Assembly (NCBI GenBank): GCA_038363925.1
Contig: JAQQWL010000005.1
Span: 806,001-870,000, forward strand
Length of the DNA stretch: 64,000 bases
From: Apiospora phragmitis
Lineage: Eukaryota > Ascomycota > Sordariomycetes > Amphisphaeriales > Apiosporaceae
Reading direction: 5' to 3'
In this document: one piece after another, positions 23,223 to 34,844 of the stretch
How the letters are laid out: each line of letters opens with the position of its first letter
Numbering within the stretch: the stretch's first letter is position 1
Program-made: the position numbers and the translations under genes
Notes under the pieces: model-generated
Database searches by the model: none
Seen by the model: only the letters and a program-made list of their open reading frames with translations
Told to the model about the DNA's origin: nothing

Positions 23223-23899
23223 AATAATATTATTTTTAATAGCGCGACGCGCCGGGTTTTATTCAGGAAGTTTTAAAAGAGTTTAAATATTTTAAACGAC
23301 TAGATCGGTTAATTAGAATACGAGAAGTTATTTTTAAAAAATAATTTTAAAAAAAAGAGGTAAAAAAAGGAAAAGAGTAATATTTAATTTTAATTAAAAG
23401 TTTACGCGTATACGAAATATTATAATAATTAAAAAGGAAATAAATAGCGTTATATCGAAACCCTAGGCTATTACTTTTTTATTATTAACGTCGAAAGTCG
23501 TTATAATTAAATCTAATTTTAAATTTAAGATTAAAAGTGTTATAAAAGCGTTTCGAGACTAAAACGGTATTTTTAAGATTTTATATTAATCTTTAATTAA
23601 ATTATTCGTATTATTATTATATAATATTATTATTAGTTTTTAGGGTCGCCGTTACATAAGGTGACCGTAGCACCGTTAGCTAGCTTACGTTATAATATTA
23701 ACTCGTTAAGTTTACGGCCTATTAAAAAAAAAGAAAAAAAAGAAGATGATATTATTTAATTAACTATAAATCAAAAGTTGACTAGTTTATATAATAATTT
23801 ATATGTAGTGCTATTAAGGACTATTTAAATTTAAGGGTCGCCGTTGCATGGGGTGACCGTAGCACCGTCAGCTGGCTTACCCGAACTATCTTTACTCAC

Positions 23900-24707
23900 A
23901 ACTGTCCCTCCTCCGCCGTCGCAGATGAGGTAGACCTCGTCTTTCTTAGGGTTCCGGCCGGGCCCCGACAGCGTAGAGAGAGCCGTAGCCTCGGGCTCAG
24001 CGACAAAGCTGAGGCACGTCGGGCCAGCAGCCGACCTTTTCTTCAAGATGCCGGCCTTCTCACCCGCATCTCGCATGGTCTGTCGCGCATGTCCCTTCCA
24101 GATGGCGGGTACCGTGATGACTACGTGGAAGCGCGACACGTCCACAACGACCTCCCCTCGTGCCTTGGTGATGACCTCCATCGTGTGCGCCCAGATGGCT
24201 CGCAGGTAGTCAGCCACGAGATCGACGGCCGTCTTGCCTTCGTCGCGCATCTGCTGCCGGGCACGGAGCACGAACTCGGACGATCGCAGATTGGGGGCCA
24301 GGTCTTCTTCCTTCAGCAGGAGGAGCTTGAACCAGCGGACTGGGTCGCAGTCTTGTCCGACCCCAAAGCCCCAGCTCGTCTTGCCATGTTCGTAGAACAG
24401 CTCAGTCGGGGCCTTGCCTTCTTCGCGGCCGCTTCCGAGCCAGCTCGTGATGATATTGATCTACTCACTCTTGATGTCGGCAGCGGTGGCCCAGCCCACT
24501 CCGGACGACCTAATCAATTTTTCCAAAACAAGTAAGCGAGGTTCTGTCCCATTAGTGGATTTGAGAGACGAAAACTTACGTGGTTCCGAAATCTATCCCG
24601 ATAACCAACAGGGCATCGCCGTCTTCATCTGCGCCAACGTAACCATACTGGGCTAACCCTCGCCTTAATCTGGAGGCGAAGCTTCCAAGGACATTAGATA
24701 AAGTCAT
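23900..24707 (-). pseudogene. Hsp70-like (HSPA12-type) protein, N-terminal half with in-frame TAG
   Basis: Exon 1 (24707-24580) starts with Met and reaches the Hsp70 phosphate-1 motif (LLVIGIDFGTT). Intron 24579-24510 (GTAAGT...TTAG). Exon 2 (24509-23900) continues SSGVGWATAADIKSE, then TAG at 24463-24461, then INIITSWLGSGREEGKAPTE. It runs without further stops through VVITVPAIWKGHARQTMRDA and SFVAEPEATALST to the phosphate-2 motif (LICDGGGGTV), where a GTGAGT donor follows and the transposon begins 20 bases later. TAG replaces what is most simply CAG, a C-to-T change in a CpA context. The C-terminal half is at 19022-17691. Confidence 0.8.
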
Positions 24708-25301
24708 CTCATCAGTCTTGCCCGTGGTTACGCTTTTGTGCAAGTTAAGGAGCTAGCTGAGAACATGTGTGTATTTATACTGCTGAAGATGGCGAATAAT
24801 AGTTAGGGAGAACAGGGCGGTGTTCTTTCTCGGGATTTATTTGCTGCGATAAACTTAGCATAGTTCGAGGCTTTAGTTGCTCAATCAAGGGACAGTGCTG
24901 TTATCTAAACATTCTCCAGGTGATATTTAACTTTGCATCTAACACTGCCCTGACCATGCGTGAGGCGTTAGCGCTATTTCGTCATTTTCTTGTAGTATTA
25001 ACCTTCTAGAGCCTTGGATATTAGAAACCTTTCCTTTACTAAATCCACTTCCCGTTTCTACCAGGCGAATGACTGTATAATCGAACCGAACTCTGAAAAA
25101 TCTATTATATACTTAAGTATGCTTGCATCCTGCTCAACCCAGTGACTGATTACTCTTTCTAAATTTTCACTCACGCAGTGCACTAGTACCTCGTGAAATC
25201 CAGTGCAAGGCTCTTTCTCTTCTCGACTTACACCTTTGCAACTTCACTAAACACGTGATACAACTCCAGACCAAGCAGCGGACTTGAGCAATCCCACTAC
25301 A
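24708..25301. other. Divergent intergenic region
   Basis: Between divergently transcribed genes; should carry both promoters. Nothing else recognised. Confidence 0.45.
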
Positions 25302-26665
25302 ATGAGCGAACACAATTTGGCCCCAGAAGGGTCCGGTAAACAAGCACTCTTTGAAGAATCGGCGGATCTATGCGAGTTCAGCGATGGGAGCTCCTGCGGC
25401 GCGTCTAGCTTTGACGCCGATGAAGGCACCAACAACCTCACTGGTACACACTTCTTCTTTTCGTTCCTCAATGCTCCTGCAATACTGACCATAGATCCAC
25501 AGACGATGAAGAGGGTCATAATCTTTTGCTGAGAACGGAGAGTTTGCAGTGGAATTCGTTCAACGATATTCTGGACACTCAGCATGCCCAGCACAATAAT
25601 GAGGTCACAAGTTTGAAGAACGACTTACAAGAAGCCAACGCACACGCCGAAGCCCGGCTCGCAGACCTGGCGCGACAGTACGAGCGCAAGCTGAACTGGA
25701 CTATAGCCGAGTACGACGCCCAGTTCACGGAGCTGATGCAAAAGTACAAGGCCGCCAGGCGGCAGCTAGCCGCGGCGCAGGCTCAAGATCAAGGCGTGTT
25801 TCAAGACATGACCGACGTGCGCCTTATGCAGAAGGTCCTCAGCCTCCGTCAGGCCATCCGATCCTTTGCCCTACTCCTCCACCCACAGCATCTTCCTGGG
25901 GACCCCAGAAACCATTCTTTGCGCTGGTCGGCTAAAGAGACGCGGCACATTCCTTTTCCCGACCACGCTCTCGCCCGGGACGGGTTCCCTGTCACGCCGG
26001 TCTCTATGCAGGCCTACACGTGGAAGATTATGGCGAGCAAGGTGTTCGGCAAATTTGTATGGGCCGCGGGCGACGCGGAAGGCCTGCACGACGTTTGGGT
26101 CCGACTACAAGGTAGAACTGGTGGCGGCCCACAGGCCCTGCGCAAACTGCAAGCTTGGAAAGCTACGACAGCGTCGATGATGCTGGGCCCGGCGCCCTCC
26201 CAGACCCAGTTCACGACCAGCCAGGAAGACGACCGCCAGATCAAGGAAGCGATCGCCAACATTTGCGCCACGGCGTACCCGTTCCGGCTGTTCCAGCATT
26301 CTGATATGGGTCAAAATGGCTGGTACCGTGGCCACCTGTACCACATCGTTGAGCAGGCCGTGAAGCTGGACCTGGAGATCTGCAAGCAGGGCGCCGTGAT
26401 CGATTGGGCTTTTGGTACTACTAGTCGTGCGGACCTGGACAATGCAGGAACTGATGGGGTGACCACCCGACAGATGGTGGTCACCGCGCCAGCCTTGACC
26501 AAACTGGGCATGTCGAACGGGGATGACTTGGACAAGGAACCACGGGTGTTGTTGGAGCAAGACGAGGCTAGCCCTTCCGAGCTGGAAAGCAGGTTTCTCG
26601 CTATTGTTCGGAAGCGGGACGGTGCTTGCGTGGATCAACAGGCCCTTGCTGCCGGCAGATTGTAA
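25302..26665 (+). CDS. Hypothetical coiled-coil protein
   Basis: Two exons (25302-25443 and 25503-26665) with a 59-base intron (GTACAC...CAG) give 434 residues with no break, one of the few intact genes here. Residues ~1-55 are acidic and Ser-rich; ~65-135 form a coiled coil (SLKNDLQEANAHAEARLADL and following heptads). The remainder is globular and rich in Trp and aromatic residues (KIMASKVFGKFVWAAGD; GWYRGHLYHIVEQAV), followed by a polar tail. No family recognised. Its start is separated from the Hsp70-like start by 600 bases, so the two may share a promoter region. Confidence 0.6.
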
Positions 26666-26837
26666 TACCCTTTGCTGCTAAAGTTATCACATCTACTTAG
26701 TGAAAGACAAGAACCAGTCAATTGAAATCCGAACCAAATGAACCTGCATCAGGCTTCACAAATCGTACATACATCGTAAAGTGAAGACCATATCTCAGTA
26801 AACATCTATTTAATCCAACGCCGTGACCAAGCAAATA

Positions 26838-29800
26838 TCAACGAACATGGACATCCACGGGCACCGGCCTCCTCCACGCACCCGTGGCCGTATAGACATA
26901 CTTATCCGCCTCGTCCACTGGTCCCTCGGGCAGCTCGAAGCGGTACGCCTCGAGCGCGGCCTTGACGATGACGCAGATGGCCGTCTGCGCAAACCAGCGG
27001 CCCGGGAACAGGTGCGGGTCGGCGAGCCCCCACGCGATGAAGGCCGGGTCGCCAATCTCGTGCTGCGCCCATTTACCACCACCGCTGCTGCTGTTGTTGC
27101 TACTGCTACTGCCGTTTTCGTTGCTACCGTTTGCGTGCGTCAACCAGCGCTCGGGCTTGTAGGCAGCCGCATCCGAGCCCCATTGCGACGTGTCCCGGTG
27201 TGTCGCGTAAGGGCTCAGGGCCGCGACGGCGCCTTTTGGGGAACGCATAGAAGGGTAGCTGGCGAGGTGCACGCCCTTCTTGTGGTGGTGAAAGTTGTGG
27301 TTGTCATCTTCCCTGCCAACGACCAGGCGCGCGGGCCCGGTGACGGGACCGCTGAGGTGGACGGACTCGAGCACGGCGGCACGCAGGGCGGTCCACCGCG
27401 GGGAAGTGGTCGGCAGCTGGAAGGTATCGAGGCTCGCCGCGGCCGCGGAGTCTAGGCTCGCGACGAGAGAGGACTGTTGGGGGTCCTCGGTGTTGTTGAT
27501 GATGTCGAGCAGAGTCGCGGCGAAGGGGGTTTGGAGGTTGGTGATGCCGGCCCATGCAATCAGGGTGGCGAGATCTAGCCAGGGAGTAATTACTGTTAGT
27601 CATCCAGACGTTTTTTTGTATGGTTGGGGCATTTCTGGTGGGGGGGGGGCTTACCTGATACACGCTTATCATCGTCAACAGCTTCGATGATGAAATCCAA
27701 GAACACCGGGGAGGGGGAGCCCCCATTGGTAGTTTTGCTATTGACGTATGGGTACTTTTTCTTCCTTTCCGCGATGATGGGCAGAAGAATTTTCGAGGCC
27801 GTCTTGAAGTCCCTTTGGATCTTCAGCGGCGCCAACAACTTCAAGGGTCCGGGCAAGAAAGAGGCGATGGTCATTGCTTTCGTTGCGTGGTCATTGAAAG
27901 CCAGGAATGTCTTAAGCAGGTCGCTGTCGTCGTATCCCTGGGGCCCGACGATGCAGCGAGAAACCACGAACACGATGTAGTCCAGGGACCAATCGTTGAG
28001 GCTAGCATGCCTGCTGGGGCGGCTTCCGGACGCAAGGGGTCTGCGGCGCAGGAACTCTCTGCTCGCCTCCTCCATGACTGCCCCAAAGGCCGAGACGGTC
28101 GCGGGGTCGCTGAGATGCATCCGTACGAGCTTATTGTGCAGGTCCGAATCGAAGTTCTCCTGCTTCGTGATGATCGGCATGCTGATGGTCTTGAAGAACT
28201 CCGACAGGCTGAACTTGACCTCGTACGTGTTATCCTGCTTCATCATCTCCAGGTCGCGCTTGTTGGTAATGACGTAGTGAGTCTGGCTGCCCAGTTTGAT
28301 ACCGAAGCTGCGGGAGAAGGAGCTGCCGAACTTCGAAAAGCCTTTTTGGAGAATGTGCAACGGGTCCTTCTGCCATTTTAGAGCCATGCCGATGACGGGC
28401 AAACCATGCAGCCTGGGGAGCTGATCAGCTTGCTTCTTGCGGCGGAAATGCCTGAAGACGACGAGACCCGCCAGCAGCGACACGATGATCTCGAGCTTGT
28501 CGCGCCGCAAGAGGAACTTCGCCGCCGCCATCGCCGTAACGGCCACGCCCGGAAAGTCGAAAGGCTCGTCCGGCAGGTCGCATAGCACGGGGTTGGTCTC
28601 AGGATCCATGGGAAACAGCGGCCGCTCCTGGATGCACTTGATCTCGGAGTTCTCGGTGATCAAGCGCCAGAGCAAGTTGGCGCCGTGGGCCTCGATGTCC
28701 ATCTCCTTGAGCCAGAAGGTGCTGTAAACCCGAAAATCGGGAAACCCGGGCACGTGGCGCCGCTCCCAGACCAGGTCCTCGAGCGCGTTGCTCGGGTGGC
28801 AGTCCCACGGCTTGTCGACGAGGAAGCAGCGCATCATGGCGTAGCCGATGGAGAAGCGGTCCGAGTTGCCCATGCCGAAGAGGCTGAACAGGCTGATGAT
28901 GAGCGAGGCCTTGGGCACCGTCGTGCCCGGGAAGTTCTCCTCGTCGAGCTGGCAGCCGACGACGAGGTCCACCTCGTCCGGGTGCTTGTAGAGTTTTTTC
29001 AGGTTCGCCACGGTCTCGGGGTCGGACGAGAACTTCTCGAAGGTGTCGCGGATCGGCACCTCGATCGCCGGGTCCTGCTCGTTGTAGGCCCGGAAGTACT
29101 GGTTGAAGGTCGGCAGGCCCTGCTCGCGCTCGTGGACGATGCTCCAGGTCACGAGGTCGAACGGCTTGCCCGGTACTGCCCGGCGCTGCGGAAGCTCTCG
29201 TCGACGCCGGACTTGAAGTTGGGGATGTGGGTCGCCAGCATGCCACGGACGATGTTCTCGAGGCCGGCGTCGACGAAGCCGGTAGAGTTGAAGCCCGTCG
29301 CGAAGAGGTCCTGCTCCCACAGCGTCTCGTTGTTGCCGTTCTTGATCGGGAAGCTGGGGATGATGAACTCGTGGAACCGGTAGATGACGGCCATCTCGAC
29401 GGAGACGGTCATTGGCTTGCCGCCCTTGGTGACGAGCGGCCACGGGTAGGTGGTGGCGGGGTTGATATCCAGTGCGTCCTCGTCGTACATCAGCCGGTAC
29501 AGCGGGAACCCATCGTCGTTGGGCCACGGCATGTCCTCGGTCCAGTAGGCCATCTGGTACGAGTTGGCGATCATCATGTACTTGGCTCCCATGACCATGC
29601 GGACGGTCTGGAACAGCTGCTCGTCGTCGTACTCGGGGCGCTGCTTCGTGAGTATGTCACAGATGCGGTTGTGGTCCCGCAGGAACAGCGTGTGCACCCC
29701 CAGCATCATCCAGTCCTCGTTCGTGCGCGGGTCGCCGCCCGCGAAGAGCTTGGCGGGGTCGACGCCGGGCCGCGTCCGCGTGGAGACGTTCATGGAGTTA

Positions 29801-30774
29801 TATGGTAGATACGACGCCTTGCCGCCGGTGCCGCGCGCTTGGACTTCCTGGGTCAGCAGCTTGCCGCCCTTGTGTGATCGGAGCGCATTCGCGACGTCTG
29901 GCGTGCTGCCGTACAGCGCAGACATGTCGAGCCAGGTGGTGGCCATGTTGACATTCTCACGCGGGTTAGCTTTCGAGGTGCCCGTATCCGGCATGGGCGC
30001 GGTTCTCATGACCTTGAAAGTGGTATTGAGCGGGTAGGTGTCCTCATCCTCCGGCATGGGCACCTCGACGTATTCCGAGGCCGAGTCGAGCGAGTACGTC
30101 ACGTCGTGCATGATGAACTCGACCAAGCCGAGGAGGAAGGGCGTGTGCTCGTAGTAGATGGCCTTCTTGCGGCGGAAGAACGCGTTGCTGACGGCCCGCG
30201 CGTTGGGCCCCTCGCGCGGTTCGGAGACGCCGTCGGCGTATGCGTGCTGCTTGTAGTCGCGCTCCCGCCTCGTCCCGACGGCGCCCTCGTTCCACTCGTC
30301 CTGCTTCAGCCAGTTGCAGGAGCCGTCGTACGTGCGGTACCACCACCAGGCCCGGTCGGTGGTGCAGCGGGCGTCGACGGAGTAGTTCAGGTGCTGGAAC
30401 ACGCGCTGCGCTTCTTCGTGCGAGGAGAGATTCTTCGACCCTTTTGTGTCACCAGCCGGCGGCGGGCCGGTCCGCGGGCCTTCAGGGGCGGACTCTGGGA
30501 GCTGGATGAAGTCTACCAGGCTGTCGAACGTGAGCTTCTTCTCGTCCGGGATAGTCCCATTCTTGAAGATGTCGGGCAAGGAACCGCTTTGGTCTTTGTT
30601 GACGATTCCGCGAAACCAGGATACGAAGTGGCCTTCGTGTGCGGTTACGGACGGATCCGATTTGTTGATTTGGGAGAAGGGTACTGAAGAGTGCAACCTC
30701 TTGTAGGGCCATTGACTAGCTGATGCAGCTGTTAAGCATGTCGCTAGCACAGCAAGAATGCTAATAGAACGCAT
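26838..30774 (-). CDS. Cyclooxygenase-like haem peroxidase fused to a cytochrome P450-like domain
   Basis: Exon 1 30774-27655 and exon 2 27574-26838 around an 80-base intron (GTAAGC...CTAG). With one base restored near 29165-29180 the length is 1285 residues. A signal peptide (MRSISILAVLATCLTAASAS) leads into an animal-type haem peroxidase. It has a likely distal His223 (FIMHDVTYS), the family signature FLRDHNRICDIL and YRFHEF with Tyr465 and His468. The Tyr three residues before the proximal His matches the catalytic Tyr of cyclooxygenases and fungal linoleate dioxygenases. A membrane anchor (about residue 758, LEIIVSLLAGLVVF, then RHFRRKK) opens the P450 part. There ExxR reads ESVH and the haem loop reads ADPHLFPGRWFA without Cys, so P450 catalysis by the usual route looks lost; PERW is kept. 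This is a psi-factor/LDS-like oxylipin enzyme with an unusual leader. Confidence 0.82.
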
Positions 30775-33700
30775 GGTGGTATTTTCCCTTCTGGTGGTTT
30801 TGTCAGCAAGTCTACGAGGGTTATGAAGGAGTGAGATTCTTACGGTAGACCGTGTATCAGTCAGACGTCTGGGGAGACTGTGGAGGATGGATGGTGGATC
30901 TCTCGTCATAGGCGATCTGGGGCGAAGGAGGATATATGAATGGGGAAAAGGTGGTCATTGTGTGCGGAGGCGACTCCGACAGGCTGCCGCGGGGCATGCC
31001 GAAAGTGGTGTGAGGTCAAGACTCAGCCTTCACGAACTGTGCTGCGCCCAAGGCGCTCACCGAACTGCAGTGATTTCCTTCATGCACGATAGTTCCTTTT
31101 TTTTGGTTCCCAATGCTTACTCGCTGCGGCGTTTTGGGGGCGTAATAGGACCAGTCGCGAAGCGTCAAGCGTGCTGACGGGTCAGGGACCCCGGAGCAAT
31201 TGTAGGCCAATTGCGGTGCTGGCGGCTGAATTAGTGCAGTGGAAGCAGAGCGTTTTGGGCTCGGCAATGGTGATGATTGGGTTGATCGCAGTCAGCCTTA
31301 CATATGGAGTCATAACAAGAGGATTGTCCGCAGCTGAAATGCGCCCGGCCTAGCGTCGCAGATCGCAAAGGTGCAACGGTGATTGAAGCACGCCATGGGT
31401 TCAAAAGCGACTCTCACTCTTGGGGCTCGACATATTACCCCTTGGCGTTCGTTGCGTATCCTGTTTTAGCCGTTAGGCGAGGTGACGGTGTCGGCACTCC
31501 CTCTTTCAATTCAGAGCGGTGAATCGGCAAGATGGTAAGGATGGAAAGCCCGTTCCGGGTGCAATGGCCGGGCGGCCAGTAGTCGGCTCTCCAACCTGTC
31601 CCAACCCCATCCCCAGCTGACATGGCGATGATGTAATCTCACTGGCTAAGGCAACTCTCAACAGACCAAAGATACCGACGCGCATTGCAGTGCATGGCAC
31701 GTCACATGATGCTAGTTAAGGACCATTGGTAAGAAACTGCTCGCTATTTGCGGAATCAGCTGCGGCGCAGTTTTCGGCCAGGTATTCAAGTGTAACCGAT
31801 GCAGGTGCAGGCTATTTTCGTCAAGCCGGGCGTCTGGCCTTAGCGCGAAGGGGCCATCATGGGGACGCAATATCTTTGAGTGCCAGAAGCCACCCAACAG
31901 TATAGTGTCGTCTTGGAATCAACGCCTAGAGAAGTGTGCAACTTGATTATGTCCATCAACCCAATTGTGTGCTCTTGTTGTCTCAGGATCGCCAGCGAAA
32001 GGATCTGAAAAGAGCTCAAGTACGCTTAGTACACATATTCCTGAATCGAAGGAATTATGCGACTCGACGCCGAAAAATAGAGGCAGTCGGTGATATCGCA
32101 AGGCAGTGTAGTCGCCACAATTGGCGAACGTTTCACCGCAGGTAACCATTGGTATACTTGCGACCTATTTCAACAGCTAAGCGGAACGCCGAAAGAGATT
32201 GTATGTGTATAACAGAACAACGCAGGAACAAGAGCGAATCTAGGGTTAGATATGGAAAGTCAGGGGTTGGATTCAGGATTAAATATTGACGCATCACAAA
32301 GCCCATGCAGAAACCTAATTTGAACTGCAAGTCACCCAACCCAGTGGAGTCGAGGCACGCGCCAACTGAGTCAGGCACGTGGTGGACTTGTTCTGACAAG
32401 CGATCATACAAGGTCCCGTCTATGTCCGGCCAGGAGTTCAGGTAGGGGCAGCCTCTCTACGCTAGTGATTCCTATACGCGGGATTGTGGGTATTGTTGTT
32501 CGAGTACAGGACAGATTTGAGTACAGTACAGATAATATGGCAATCTGTCTATACACAAGACAATACACACCAAGGCCTGGGGGCTTCATGCGACTTATAC
32601 TTGCCCGTATAACTACCAGTGATCATAGTTCATTTCATACGGAAATGTGTTATAAAGTCGTCAAGTTCACAGCGAGACTTTGTGATTAGCGAGCTGCAAA
32701 GGGGAACAGCAAATGCATGTGTCATGCGAGGAGCATTTGACACTTTATCTCCGAACTAATGGATGTCAGTTGCTACCTTGTTTTAGAAAAGACAAAACAT
32801 TGTTGGCAGTCCCAGACCAGTTTCCAATGTATGGACGGGTTGGTCCCAAATACCTATGCAGGTCTGAATTTGTAGCAGCACCAATGGTTAGCTGGTGCAT
32901 GGGGCCACCAATGAGAACTTGCCGATAACAGCCAAGGGTTCGTGCATACAGATATCTAGTAGGGCCATAAATATGCAGAAGTAATGCCGGGCGTAGGGGG
33001 TTGAAATCCCCTCCAGGCAGGCAGCAGGCAGGCAGCTAGGCAGACGTTAGGCGTAGGCTGACCAGGCCTTGTTGCCGGGCAGGCAACAAGGTGGTTTTCA
33101 ACCTCAGCAATATGCCTTGTAACGTAATAGCATGACAGTATCATCAATGCAAATCGCACCGTGCTGCCACACCCCGATGCAGTTTGCTACAAGTCACATT
33201 AGTGTATCCAATAGCTGTCAGTGAAGTCTCTCTGGCTATTCCCGTGAACACCTTCACGGCGCTTAAAGCCGGTTTCGGTGAAGAAGCCTGGCCGCTGCTC
33301 CCATCCCATTGATTCATTTGAAACACCTCCAAGCGTACTTTGGGCACAACAAACCGATCAATGTGGTGTTACATATTAGCTAACTATCGGGTTTGATTGG
33401 TTCAAGCGCCCCCTGAGTTATATTACACCCGGACTCTGGATAAATCGACCTTCCTAAAGCAGAGAGCTCCCATTAACGACCCAAATGTCTCGGGTTGCCT
33501 CTTATATATGACAATGTTCAATTTGACTGGCAAGTGCTTTTGACCCCTCCTTGACAGATACCTTTCCAAAACCTCACAAGATTACCATGATAAGAGATAC
33601 GGCCTCAATTAACATGAAACTGCGGGGGTTGTGGTAGATCATGGACGATTGGTAATCCAGACCTTGTAGCCAGAAGACTTTGCATTGCTTCCAGAAAGCA

Positions 33701-34844
33701 ATGACCTGTTGGTTGCCTGCAACTTTGTCCATGATCCGAATGAGAGCCTCTTACCCATACGGCAATCTGCATTTGATGCAGGTTGATACCCCTGGAAAAT
33801 GTCCATGTGTATCTAACCATGTCGTACTGCCTTGAAACTGCATCGACCTGGCATCTACTCTTGAAAGGATGATCAGTAGACATCGTATCTTGTCAATTTT
33901 ACTCGCCATAGATGGCGTTTGTACAGTTCCGCTCATGTATGCGACCTGTCGAATGATGTGTAAGCTGTAACAGCGCATCAAGTCTGAACCGCTTTGATAT
34001 ATGCACTTAGCAAATCAGATGGCCTTCAGCGTACTACTCAAGGCTCTATCCCATTCTGTCGGGTCTTTTGACAATGAACATGAAATTTCAACCGGTGTAT
34101 CTCAGGATGCACTTTGCCAAGATTTCGTCATCGAATTGTTGCGAGCAGTCCTAGACGGAATGCCTTCCGGCTGTGTACACCGTTTCTTCCGATTCCACCC
34201 TGTGACGTTACATCGGTCAACAGCGAGCTCAACAATGACTGGATGAAACCTAGGATCTGGTACACCGGTGCCTTCTTATACGTCGAACAAAGAGGGGACC
34301 TTGACACATTAAACTTCGGATACATTGTTCTCCCTGTTGGCCACGGTTGAAGGACTTCGTTGACATGGACCACACCAAGGTATTAGCAGCCCTTGCAGCT
34401 CGACATATGATAATCGCACGCAAACAAGCAATGATCGCTGCTGGTTGCTGTCGTCTGGTCGTGCGTATCCTAGAGCATACTGTACCTGTTCCCCAGCAGC
34501 CAGGAGCGCCCGCAGCATTCACCGCTTCTACCTTCTGGAGAGGGGAAAAAGGGATGCGCTATGCTGTGTAACTTGACATTTTATGATACCCATCTAATCT
34601 GGGGCTATGTGAGTGGCTATGTGATAGTCATCCGCACACCGGGAATTTCCATGGACGGGACGAAAACCAAAGAGTTCTGATTGGCCATACCCCATTCGCC
34701 ACCGGCATGTCGAAATGGCCATAAGCGTGAAGCCTGCCCTCGTCCAGGTTTCTGGTACCTCCATTCCCCGATTCTGACCCTACCCCGCCCCTTATGTTAT
34801 CAATCAAAAGATGACGAAGTGAGCATCGCAAGAGTTTGGCCACG
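30775..34844. other. Gene-free stretch of about 4 kb
   Basis: Ordinary base composition (not RIP-degraded), short ORFs only, no recognisable domains or paired splice sites. It contains GGCAGGCAG-type short repeats at about 33013-33048 and a perfect 10-bp hairpin with a 5-base loop at 33067-33091. Either regulatory DNA for the flanking genes, or decayed or noncoding genes I cannot see. Confidence 0.45.
33067..33091. other. Perfect inverted repeat (hairpin)
   Basis: CCTTGTTGCC and its exact complement GGCAACAAGG separated by GGGCA. No adjacent gene or T-run that would make it a terminator. Confidence 0.5.

Larger units (their letters stand above)
19080..23877. mobile_element. Composite pogo/Fot1 insertion splitting the Hsp70-like gene
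   Basis: Flanked by TA on both sides (19078-19079 and 23878-23879), with AGCCAGCTGACGG inverted repeats at both outer edges. It comprises a pogo element (19080-23685, plus strand) carrying a nested gypsy element at 20539-23222, then a 190-base partial copy of the same pogo family's other end (23688-23877). Between 19260 and 20300 a RIP-damaged DDE_1/pogo transposase can still be traced: helix-turn-helix remnant, FNIDEIGN, RALPHFIIFKG, RLIILDNYVSYV and PLDFNSF. Many stops; dead. Confidence 0.85.

Noticed and set aside
28599..29808. Long ORFs opposite and alongside the peroxidase-P450 gene
   Set aside because: Shadows of a GC-rich coding region; low-complexity Arg/Gly/Ala composition and no domains.
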